From assembly GCA_964425605.1 (NCBI GenBank), contig CAYRNR010000023.1, forward strand, positions 9,031 to 73,030: a DNA stretch of 64,000 nt, in the 5' to 3' direction. The notes under the pieces were generated by a model. That model made no database searches, had not been told where the DNA came from, and saw only the letters and a program-made list of their open reading frames with translations. A program made the position numbers and the translations under genes. Shown piece by piece: positions 52,013 to 59,896 of the stretch (positions are counted from its first letter, which is position 1; each line of letters begins with the position of its first letter). This DNA comes from CAYRNR01 sp964425605 (lineage in GTDB: Bacteria > Myxococcota_A > UBA796 > UBA9615 > CAYRNR01).

Positions 52013-53953
52013 TTGGACATCGCAATGACGGAGACCGATAATGTGGGCACTGGGGTCGACGGGTTCGAGATGAGCGAGGAGACGATCCGAATCGAGTGGA
52101 GGGATCCGGACAGCGCCAAGGAGGCGTACGAGTCGGGATTGCGCCACGGGCTGGTGACCGCGCACGTGGATCCGCCGCCGCGGCAGGGTTCCACGGTCCG
52201 CGTGGAGCTGCACCTCACCTTCGCGGACACGAGCTTCGACGTGGAGGGGGTGGTGACCACGTCCACCCCGGAGACCACGGCCATCTGGGTGCCGACGGTC
52301 CCGGACGAGGTCGTGGGATTCCTCATCGAGCTCGGAGGCGTGGAGGCTCCGAACCTCCCGTCCGCGGACGAGGAGGAGCGGTCCGAGTACACCGCGGAGT
52401 CGAGCATCCACACGCCCATCCGCGCCGAGCGCGTGCACCGGGTGGTGCGGGCGCCGCGTTCCAAGGCCTCCGAGCAGGATCGAGCCCGGCGCAAGCAGAT
52501 GGCCGAGGCCTCCCTCGACTCCAGCCTGACCTGGGATCAGGTCGAGGCCGCCGCCGAGGAGTCGGAGGATCTGGAGGCCACCGAGCCGCAGGCCGAGACC
52601 ACCCTCGAGTCCCCGGCCGAGGCCCCTGACGAGTCGATGCTGTCCATGGATCTGCCCGCGCCGGGCCGCCTCTCCGAGGAGGACGACGCCGCGGGTATCC
52701 CCGTCCCCCATCGGCCGGGACAGTACCGCCCTGGCATCGTCGAGTTCTCCGAGGACCTCGAAGCCACGCCCATGCACCAGGTGTTCCTGCGGCTGTTCGC
52801 CGACGAGATGACCGGCGTGGCCGTCATCGACCTCGACGACGAGCGGTCCTGGGCGTACGTCCTCGAGGGCAAGCCGGTCCACTTCGTCACCGATCCCCCC
52901 CGCGAGTCGGAGTCGATCCCATCGCTGCTGCTGCAGTCGAAGGTGCTGCACGAGCCCGTGGCCGACCACGCCGCGCAGCTGGCCGACGTGACCGCGCAGC
53001 CGGTGGAGATGGTCCTGGGCCAGCTGGGGCTGGTGGACGACGAGCAGCTGGCCGAGGTGAGGCGGGAGCGCGCGCGCCTCGTCACCATGCGTCTCCTGGC
53101 CAGCCAGGAGGGCCGGATACGCTTCTACTCCGTGGGCGAGCTCTCCGAGGTGCTGCCCCGCGTCGAAGCGGACATCATCGAGACGGTGTGGAACCAGGCC
53201 CGCTCCGGGTTCTCGCACCTGCCGCAGACGCGGATACACGGCCACTACGTGGGCCTGCGTCGCCAGTACGTCTCGCTCACGCCCGAGGGGCGGAAGGTCG
53301 CGGCGCGGCTGCCCATCACCGGCCAGCAGCGCGCCTTCGTGGACAAGCTCCGACGGCCGGGCCGCCAGGTTCAGCGCCTGATCAAGGGCTCGGCCGCCGC
53401 CGAACGAAAGGCGGTGGAGCTGCTGATGACGCTGCGGTTGCTGGGGGTGGTCAGCCTGTCCCCCCACGGCCCCGAGGACCGCAAGCAGGTGGAGCTGGAG
53501 CGCCAGCTCCGCGAGCGATTCCAGCGCATGGAACTCGACCACTTCGGCTTCCTCGGTCTGCACTGGTCGGCGCTGCCCGAGGAGCTCTCCGATGCCTGCG
53601 CGACCGCGGAGCGCGAGATGCACGAGTTCTCGGTCCTGGGGGACTCCATCACCAACTTCGGGGCGATGAAGGACGCGTTCGGCCAGCGGATCGACGAGAT
53701 CCGGGGGCTGGTCGATGGGGAGGACCGTCGGCGGGAGTACCGGGCGACCCTGATCTCGGGCGATGATCTGTCCATGGCGTCGGAGACCTACCTCAAGCAA
53801 GGCGAGACGGCCCTGTTCCGGGGGGAAGCGCAGCAGGCGCGCGATCACTTCCGCCGCCTGATGGAGATCGAGGGCGACGAGGAGACGGAGCGCGTCCAGC
53901 GCGCTCGCCTCGCGCTGCTGGCCCTCGAGCAGAACAGTAGCCCCGCCGATTGA
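52013..53953 (+). CDS. PilZ-like / DUF4388 / J-like / TPR protein, paralogue 2
   Basis: A 646-aa paralogue with the same order of modules as its neighbours: PilZ-like (about 20-115, opening ETIRIEWRDPDSAKEAYESG), an acidic linker to ~240, DUF4388/PATAN (about 245-380), winged-helix-like region, J-like region opening HFGFLGLHWSALPEEL (no HPD) near 505, and a TPR-like tail. Start candidates are TTG 52013 (with AAGGG upstream), ATG 52025 and ATG 52070; alignment with paralogues 1 and 3 favours ATG 52070. It follows paralogue 1 after a 24-base gap. Confidence 0.75.
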   Translation: MDIAMTETDNVGTGVDGFEMSEETIRIEWRDPDSAKEAYESGLRHGLVTAHVDPPPRQGSTVRVELHLTFADTSFDVEGVVTTSTPETTAIWVPTVPDEVVGFLIELGGVEAPNLPSADEEERSEYTAESSIHTPIRAERVHRVVRAPRSKASEQDRARRKQMAEASLDSSLTWDQVEAAAEESEDLEATEPQAETTLESPAEAPDESMLSMDLPAPGRLSEEDDAAGIPVPHRPGQYRPGIVEFSEDLEATPMHQVFLRLFADEMTGVAVIDLDDERSWAYVLEGKPVHFVTDPPRESESIPSLLLQSKVLHEPVADHAAQLADVTAQPVEMVLGQLGLVDDEQLAEVRRERARLVTMRLLASQEGRIRFYSVGELSEVLPRVEADIIETVWNQARSGFSHLPQTRIHGHYVGLRRQYVSLTPEGRKVAARLPITGQQRAFVDKLRRPGRQVQRLIKGSAAAERKAVELLMTLRLLGVVSLSPHGPEDRKQVELERQLRERFQRMELDHFGFLGLHWSALPEELSDACATAEREMHEFSVLGDSITNFGAMKDAFGQRIDEIRGLVDGEDRRREYRATLISGDDLSMASETYLKQGETALFRGEAQQARDHFRRLMEIEGDEETERVQRARLALLALEQNSSPAD

Positions 53954-54040
53954 GCGCGGGACCGCCATGGGCGTTCTCCGCTCCCCCGGCGGGAGGTGTC
54001 GTAGTACCATGGGGTTGGTGGGGAGAAGGGCGCATCACCG

Positions 54041-56005
54041 GTGTCCCACGAAGTTCGCATCGTGCTGGCGAACCAGTCGGCGGCAGCGCGTCTGTACAAC
54101 GAGGGCCTCGAACAGGGGGTCGTGACCACCCAGCTGGAGCCTCCCCCCGAGCAAGGGGCGGAAGTCGCGGTGCTCGTGGAGGCGCCCTTCGCCGAGGACG
54201 AGTATCGCCTCAAGGGGCTGGTCGTCCACGCCGACGAGTCCAACACGGCCATCTGGATAGCCGTGGTCCCCGGCGACCTGAAGCGCCTCTGCATCGGCGC
54301 CGAGGAGACCATCCAGCCCCCCGCAGGTTCATACGACGACTCCCGCGATACGGTGGAGAGCCAGCTGGGCGTACCCACCGCGGACGGAGATTCAGCCGAC
54401 GAGGACTCCCTCGACGAATCGGCTGAGACCTCGTCGCTGGCCAGCGAGACGCGGGACGAGTCCGAGGACTCGGAGCCCTCGGGTGGGCTGATGCCGTCCC
54501 TGTCCGACATCGGGCTGCCCTCCATGGGCGGCAGCGTCGCGTTCCAGTCCAGCCGCAGCCAGTCCTCGGACGGCGAGTCCCAGGATCGTCCCCGCGACTA
54601 CCTCTCGCGCCGCCTGAGCAAGCAGACCGAAGCTCGCAAGAAGCGGCCCAAGCACCGCCGCTGGTCCAAGGACATGGGGCGGTCCGGCGAGGCGGTCGAC
54701 AAAGCGCTCAAGGCCGATCCGTTCGTCGACAGCTCCGGCATCGCCGTGCCCAACCAACCCCAGCTGCGCGTACCCGGCATCATCGCCTTCGAGACCCAGC
54801 TGGGCGGGAACGCCTCGTACGACATCTTCATGCGCGTCTCGGCCAAGCGGACCACGGGCGTCGCAGTCTGGGACGTGGCCGACGGGAGATACTGGTCGTA
54901 CCTGGTGGGGGGCGGCCCCGTGCACTACGTGCGCGAGCCCGAGCTCCAGACCGAGTCCATCGAGACCCTGCTGATCCGCAAGAAGTTCGTCTCCGAGCCC
55001 GTGCTGGAGCAGGCCCGCCGGCTGGCCACCCTCACCGGGCGGCCGCTGGTCTCCGTGGTGATGCGGCTGCGGCTGATCAGCGAGGCGCAGCTGTTCAACC
55101 TCCGCGCCGAGCTCGCCCAGATCGTCACCGACCACCTGCTCGACAGCACCAGCGGCACGGTGCGGATGTACGAGGTCCCCGAGATCCGCGAGGTGTTCCA
55201 GGAGAGCGGCTCCGACGTGCTCAAGATGCTGTGGCGTCACGCCGCCAAGGGCTACGAGGGCATGGACTCCTCTGCGGTGCGCGCCAAGCTCGAAGGGATG
55301 ATGCCCAAGTTCGTGTCGCTGACCGACGAGGGCAAGACCGTGCTGCACAAGCTCCCCCTGTCGTCGGTCCAGCAGACCTTCGTCAACCGGTTGCTGCGAC
55401 CCAGCCGCCCCGTGCGCAAGCTGTTCGCCCGCATGGAGATGCACGAGGTGGACGCGGCGCGGCTGCTGTTGACGCTGCAGCAGCTCGGTCTGATCCTCCT
55501 CGCGGCCAAGGGCGCCGAGAACCAGAAGGACGCCGAGATCGAACGCCGGCTCCGCGACCGGTTCCAGCGCGTGGACAAGGACGTCTTCAGCTTCCTCGGT
55601 CTGCACTGGTCGGCGCTGCCCGACGAGCTGGGAAAGGCGCTGGGCACCCTCGAGGCCGAGATGAAGCAGTTCTCGACCATCGGCGAGACCATCAGCAACT
55701 ACGACGCCATGCGCACGGCGCTGCAGTCCCGCGTCGACGAGACCCGGGGGCTCATCGACAAGGAGAAGGACCGCCGCGAGTACCGGCGGCGAATCGTGGA
55801 TCCCAACGAGCAGTACATGGCCGCCGAGACCCTCCTCAAGCAGGGCGAGCTCGCGCTGTTCCGGCGCGACCGCGAGCAGGCCAGCGAGTGCTTCAGGCGG
55901 ATGCTCGAGATCGATCCCGGCGGCTCCGGCAGCTACGACCGCCGTGAGCGGGCCAAGACCGCGTTGATGCAGCTCGAGGACGGCAAGGCGAACATTCCGG
56001 GGTAG
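54041..56005 (+). CDS. PilZ-like / DUF4388 / J-like / TPR protein, paralogue 3
   Basis: A 654-aa third paralogue. PilZ-like region at about 1-90 (HEVRIVLANQSAAARLYNEG opening), an acidic/basic linker with SRRLSKQTEARKKRPKH near 185-205, DUF4388/PATAN at about 245-385, then winged-helix-like, J-like (FSFLGLHWSALPDEL near 515) and TPR-like (YMAAETLLKQGELALFRRDREQASECFRRMLEIDP) regions. GTG 54041 starts it; GAGAAGGG is about 11 bases upstream. A 33-base segment at 55591-55623 is identical to 53548-53580 of paralogue 2, within the J-like region. A -10-like TACCAT lies at 54005-54010. Confidence 0.75.
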   Translation: MSHEVRIVLANQSAAARLYNEGLEQGVVTTQLEPPPEQGAEVAVLVEAPFAEDEYRLKGLVVHADESNTAIWIAVVPGDLKRLCIGAEETIQPPAGSYDDSRDTVESQLGVPTADGDSADEDSLDESAETSSLASETRDESEDSEPSGGLMPSLSDIGLPSMGGSVAFQSSRSQSSDGESQDRPRDYLSRRLSKQTEARKKRPKHRRWSKDMGRSGEAVDKALKADPFVDSSGIAVPNQPQLRVPGIIAFETQLGGNASYDIFMRVSAKRTTGVAVWDVADGRYWSYLVGGGPVHYVREPELQTESIETLLIRKKFVSEPVLEQARRLATLTGRPLVSVVMRLRLISEAQLFNLRAELAQIVTDHLLDSTSGTVRMYEVPEIREVFQESGSDVLKMLWRHAAKGYEGMDSSAVRAKLEGMMPKFVSLTDEGKTVLHKLPLSSVQQTFVNRLLRPSRPVRKLFARMEMHEVDAARLLLTLQQLGLILLAAKGAENQKDAEIERRLRDRFQRVDKDVFSFLGLHWSALPDELGKALGTLEAEMKQFSTIGETISNYDAMRTALQSRVDETRGLIDKEKDRREYRRRIVDPNEQYMAAETLLKQGELALFRRDREQASECFRRMLEIDPGGSGSYDRRERAKTALMQLEDGKANIPG

Positions 56006-56030
56006 CCCCCGCTCCGGCGCGCGCGAGGGC

Positions 56031-56516
56031 CTACTCGGCGGGTCCCACCTCCACGCAGTTCACCGACACGTCCACGGGGATCTTGTGCTCGTCGGGATCG
56101 TTGGAGCTGATCTCGAGGACACCGAGCACGCTGATGGGATCGATGCAGGTGGCCTGGACGGCGTTGGACAGGACGGCCGCGTCGTCGGGGGCGATGGTGC
56201 CCGACCAGTCGTCGGCGCTCACCACGTGGCCAGCGGAGTCCGCGACGCGGATGTAGCGGACCTCGAGTTCGCCGGTGCCGACGTTGCGGATCACGAGATC
56301 CGCGATCTGCAGCTCGCCCACGGGGGCGTTGTCGAAGACGATCGGAGCGCCGGGGACGTCGATGTCGGGGGGATCCGCCATGTCGTCGTCCCCCACGTCG
56401 TCGTCGTCGCTCCCGCTGTCGTCGTCCCCCCAGCTGATGTCGTCGTCACCCGAGCCGCCGCAGGCGACGAGACACCCTGCGGCGATCCACAACAGAATCC
56501 AGTGGGGGGTGCGCAT
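56031..56516 (-). CDS. Lipoprotein with poly-aspartate linker and ASH/choice-of-anchor-like domain
   Basis: A 161-aa predicted lipoprotein. The lipobox LVACG is near residue 19, followed by a ~25-residue Asp-rich stretch. The remaining ~110 residues read like an ASPM-SPD-2-Hydin/choice-of-anchor D beta-sandwich (IVFDNAPVGELQIADLVIRNVGTGELEV and SSNDPDEHKIPVDVSVNC). ATG 56516 has GGAGGAGA five bases upstream, which favours it over the upstream ATG at 56546. It sits alone between plus-strand genes. Confidence 0.75.
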   Translation of the reverse strand: MRTPHWILLWIAAGCLVACGGSGDDDISWGDDDSGSDDDDVGDDDMADPPDIDVPGAPIVFDNAPVGELQIADLVIRNVGTGELEVRYIRVADSAGHVVSADDWSGTIAPDDAAVLSNAVQATCIDPISVLGVLEISSNDPDEHKIPVDVSVNCVEVGPAE

Positions 56517-56597
56517 CACTCTCTCCTCCCGTGGCCATCCTACCATCGACCCGCGACCCGTTGAACTCGCGCGGGCTCGCGCCGCGCGTGTGCGTCG

Positions 56598-56626
56598 TTG
56601 ACCCGTGTCCGCTTGAACCCTACCAT
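56598..56626 (+). promoter_or_regulatory. Likely sigma70-type promoter for the bestrophin-like gene
   Basis: TTGACC at 56598-56603 and TACCAT at 56621-56626 are exactly 17 bases apart. It is the best promoter match in the window. The start codon at 56678 is about 50 bases further on. Confidence 0.5.
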
Positions 56627-56677
56627 GGGCCGCGAGCCGGCGAGGAACGGCTCCCGTGACGACAAGAGGGGCGACCG

Positions 56678-57460
56678 ATGAGCAGCATCAAGTACTTCGC
56701 GGCGATCATCAACGTCCAGACGGTGGTGGTGACGCTGCTGGCGATGGGATCGACCTATCTGTGCAGCCGGCTCGGGTGGGAGGCGGAGATTCCCACCGGG
56801 CTGATCGGCCTGGCCGTGGTCTTCCCCATCGTGTTCTCCATCAACGCGGCATACCGTCGCCGCGAGGAGGCCCTGCGGTACTTCGGAGATCTCAAGGCCC
56901 ACGCCCAGGCCGTGTACCTGGCGCACCGGGACTGGGTTCCCCGCTCCGACGGGAGCGAGGAGCACGCGGTGCGCGCGCGTGAGCTGGTCCAGTCGTTGCT
57001 CGGGGCGGTCCAGGCACACTTCTCGCCCGAGGGCGGCCGCACGATGGAGACCTTCCAGGGGGTCTATCGGGAGTTCTCCAGGTTCTCCGCCTCGAACGAG
57101 CAGCTGCGCGTGGCCAAGGTCCCGGCCAACGAGGTCTCGCGGTCCAACCAGTTCGTCTCGAAGATGGCCATCGACTTCGAGAAGATGAACAACATCCTCA
57201 ACTACCGCACGCCGCTGTCCCTGCGGGCCTACAGCCAGGTCTTCCTCAACGGCTTCCCGATCATCTTCGGCCCGTACTTCGCCCACCTGGCGGAGGACAA
57301 CTTCGCCGCGGTCGGGTACATCGTCGCGGCCGCGTACTCGCTGGTGCTGGTGAGCCTGGACAACATCCAGGAGGACCTGGAGGACCCCTTCGATCAGATG
57401 GGGACCGACGACGTGAAGTTCGACGTGGCGGCCGACTACCAGCCGCTGATGGGTGACTGA
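56678..57460 (+). CDS. Bestrophin-like/UPF0187-type channel protein
   Basis: A 260-aa membrane protein with hydrophobic segments near 5-25, 40-55, 185-205 and 210-230. RTPLSLRAYSQVFLNGFPIIFGPY and LDNIQEDLEDPFDQMGTDDVKFD near the C-terminus resemble the DPF(G)-containing end of the bestrophin family of anion channels. It is shorter than typical (~290-310). Function is probably an anion or ion channel in the inner membrane. The OPA transporter gene follows 28 bases later, possibly as an operon. Confidence 0.6.
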   Translation: MSSIKYFAAIINVQTVVVTLLAMGSTYLCSRLGWEAEIPTGLIGLAVVFPIVFSINAAYRRREEALRYFGDLKAHAQAVYLAHRDWVPRSDGSEEHAVRARELVQSLLGAVQAHFSPEGGRTMETFQGVYREFSRFSASNEQLRVAKVPANEVSRSNQFVSKMAIDFEKMNNILNYRTPLSLRAYSQVFLNGFPIIFGPYFAHLAEDNFAAVGYIVAAAYSLVLVSLDNIQEDLEDPFDQMGTDDVKFDVAADYQPLMGD

Positions 57461-57488
57461 CGCCGCGCACGCGGCGAGGAGGGTCCAG

Positions 57489-59147
57489 ATGCGCCTCTCG
57501 ATGAAGACCGAACGAGCCGTTCGCTGGGTGCTGCCGCTGGTGCTGCTCCTGGCCCTCTCGGTGGTGTTGCCCGCCGTGGCCCAGGAGACCGCCGAGGGAG
57601 CGAGCGAGGCCGCAGCTGTGGTCGAGGCCCACGCCGACGCCCACGAGGACGAGGAGTCCGGCGGCTTCGTGGGCTGGCTCAAGAAGCTCGCCCCGATCCT
57701 GATCCTGCTCGTCGCCATCGGCATCGTCTTCGCGCGGCTGCCCAAGGTCGAGGGGCTCGACCACTCCAAGGCCTTCATCCATCGCCGGGTGATGAACTGG
57801 TTGCCCCTGGGGCTGACGTACTCGTTCCTCTACATGGGCCGGTACAACCTCAAGGTCAGCAAGCACACCTTCGAGACCATGTCGGCCGCCGACGGCTCGT
57901 CCCTGATGGGCAACGAGGACTTCAGCTTCATCTTCATGGTGGGGACGATCGTCTACGGCTTCTCGTTCCTCATCAACGGCCCGCTGACCGACAAGCTCGG
58001 TGGCCGCATGGCCATCCTCACCGGCGCCGGCGGCGCGCTGGTCTGCAACGGCCTGATGGGCCTCGTCTCGCTGTCGCTGCTGCACCAGGGGCCCGGGTCC
58101 GAGCTGCTGATGGCGCGCTTCGTGACCGTCATGTCGGTCCTGTACGCCATGAACATGTACTTCCAGAGCTTTGGCGCGGTGGCCGTGGTCAAGGTGAACG
58201 CCCCGTGGTTCCACGTCCGTGAGCGGGGGGTCTTCGGAGCCATCTTCGGCATCCTCATCTCCCTGGGGATCTACTTCGCCTACGACTGGGGCTACCTGAT
58301 CCTCAACCACATCGGCCTGGCGTGGGTCTTCCTGATCCCCACGATCCTGCTGGCGATCTTCTGGATCCTGGACTTCATCTTCGTGCGCGACACCCCAGGG
58401 AAGGCGGGACAGGAGGACTTCCACACCGGCGACGCCACCGCGGACGACACCGGCCCGCAGCTGGGCGCGTTCCAGGTGTTCAAGTTGATGCTGCGCAACC
58501 CCATCGTGATGACCATCGCCTGCGTGGAGTTCTGCAGCGGCTTCCTGCGCCAGTCGATCATGCAGTGGTACAAGACCTTCGCCAAGCAGACCGACGGGAC
58601 GCTGCACCTGGTCGAGGGCTTCGTGTTCGAGAACTGGGGTCTGCTGCTGTGCTGCGCCGGCATCCTCGGCGGCGTCGTGGCCGGCGTCATCTCCGACCGC
58701 GTCTTCCAGTCCCGCCGCGGCCCCGTGGCCGTGCTGCTGTACGGCCTGATGCTGGTCTGCGGCATCGCGCTGACGGTGTTCTACCAGGTGCCGCTGGTGG
58801 TCAGCTCCCTGGTGATCATCATGTCCTTCGCGGTCATCGGCGTACACGGCATGCTGTCGGGCACCGCGAGCATGGACTTCGGCGGCGCCAAGAACGTGGG
58901 CATCGCCGTGGGCATCATCGACGGCTTCGTCTACCTCGGCACGGGCGTCATGTCCGGTCTGTACATCTTCATCCTGCCCCGCGAGGAGCTCAACGAGGCG
59001 GGCGAGCTGGTGGGCGCCGCGACCGATCCCGCCAACTGGCAGCCCTGGCCCATCTCCATGATCCCGCTGGCCCTGATCGGGACGCTGCTCGCCGCGCGGC
59101 TGTGGAACGCCAAGCCCAAGTCCAAGGGCGGCGGTGGCGGGCATTGA
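57489..59147 (+). CDS. OPA-family MFS transporter with unusual N-terminus
   Basis: A 552-aa member of the organophosphate:phosphate antiporter group (GlpT/UhpT-like). The FLYMGRYNLKVSK motif near 115, FSFLINGPLTDKLGGRMAIL near 155 and about 12 transmembrane segments are typical. The transporter core begins only at about residue 90. It is preceded by a signal-peptide-like segment ending PAVAQE, then an acidic His-containing stretch and an extra helix. This would leave the core with an extra periplasmic N-terminus. The ATG has AGGAGGG five bases upstream. Substrate (a sugar phosphate or phosphonate) is not clear. Confidence 0.85.
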   Translation: MRLSMKTERAVRWVLPLVLLLALSVVLPAVAQETAEGASEAAAVVEAHADAHEDEESGGFVGWLKKLAPILILLVAIGIVFARLPKVEGLDHSKAFIHRRVMNWLPLGLTYSFLYMGRYNLKVSKHTFETMSAADGSSLMGNEDFSFIFMVGTIVYGFSFLINGPLTDKLGGRMAILTGAGGALVCNGLMGLVSLSLLHQGPGSELLMARFVTVMSVLYAMNMYFQSFGAVAVVKVNAPWFHVRERGVFGAIFGILISLGIYFAYDWGYLILNHIGLAWVFLIPTILLAIFWILDFIFVRDTPGKAGQEDFHTGDATADDTGPQLGAFQVFKLMLRNPIVMTIACVEFCSGFLRQSIMQWYKTFAKQTDGTLHLVEGFVFENWGLLLCCAGILGGVVAGVISDRVFQSRRGPVAVLLYGLMLVCGIALTVFYQVPLVVSSLVIIMSFAVIGVHGMLSGTASMDFGGAKNVGIAVGIIDGFVYLGTGVMSGLYIFILPREELNEAGELVGAATDPANWQPWPISMIPLALIGTLLAARLWNAKPKSKGGGGGH

Positions 59148-59190
59148 CGCCCGGCGGAATCACCCGGCGCCCCCGTTCGTTCTGGAGAAC

Positions 59191-59892
59191 ATGCGCCGCG
59201 CACTGCTCCCCCTCCTCTTCCTGATCCTCCTCCCTCGTCCGGCAGTGGCTGGCACGGCAGAGGACTACGCGGTCCGCGTCGCCGAGCTCGAGACGATGCG
59301 ACTCGCCCTGGCCGGCACCTACACCGCCGCTGCCACCGACGAGGCGCGCGCCATCGTCCTCGACCGCGCCCGGGAGGCGGTGATCACGGCGCTGGTGGAC
59401 GACCTCATCCCGGCCTGGCACGGCACCCCCTGGGACTTCAACGGGACCTCCGAGATCCCTGGCCAGGGGCACATCGCCTGCGGGTACTACGTCACCACCT
59501 TGCTGCGCGACGCGGGCTTCCGCGTCCAGCGCGTCCGCCTGGCGCAGCAGGCGTCGGAGAACATCATCAAGACCCTCGTCGGCGAGGACCGCATCACCCG
59601 CTACCGCAACCTCGGCGGCTACCGCGTGACCGGTGACGTGGCCGAGCTCGGTGACGGGTTGTACGTGGTGGGGCTGGACATCCACGTCGGCTTCCTCGTG
59701 GTCGAGGACGGGAAGGTGCGCTTCTGTCACGCGTCCTATCTCGATCCCGTGGCGGCCGTGTGCGAGAGCCCGCGCACCGCGCCGGCGTTCGCCTCGAACT
59801 ATCGCGTGGTGGGGAAGCTGCTGGACGATCCGATGATGGTGAAGTGGCTCGAGGGGTCTTCCTTCGCGACGAAGGGCAGCGTGGATCGCTGA
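59191..59892 (+). CDS. Secreted papain-like (NlpC/P60-type) protein
   Basis: A 233-aa exported protein with a signal peptide (residues 1-20). The HIACGYYVTTLLRDAGF segment puts a Cys at the start of a helix, and DIHVGFLVVEDGK supplies the His about 80 residues later, the arrangement of NlpC/P60 and related papain-fold hydrolases. A role in peptidoglycan or amide hydrolysis is inferred. ATG 59191 has GGAG four bases upstream; an upstream in-frame start at 59134 would hide the signal peptide. It converges on the metalloprotease gene four bases away. Confidence 0.6.
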   Translation: MRRALLPLLFLILLPRPAVAGTAEDYAVRVAELETMRLALAGTYTAAATDEARAIVLDRAREAVITALVDDLIPAWHGTPWDFNGTSEIPGQGHIACGYYVTTLLRDAGFRVQRVRLAQQASENIIKTLVGEDRITRYRNLGGYRVTGDVAELGDGLYVVGLDIHVGFLVVEDGKVRFCHASYLDPVAAVCESPRTAPAFASNYRVVGKLLDDPMMVKWLEGSSFATKGSVDR

Positions 59893-59896
59893 CCAC

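Noticed and set aside
50072..54010. A 1312-residue open frame on the minus strand
   Set aside because: It is antisense to the first two PilZ/DUF4388 paralogues, and its product is rich in Leu, Arg, Gly and His without conserved motifs. Length alone is not evidence at this GC.
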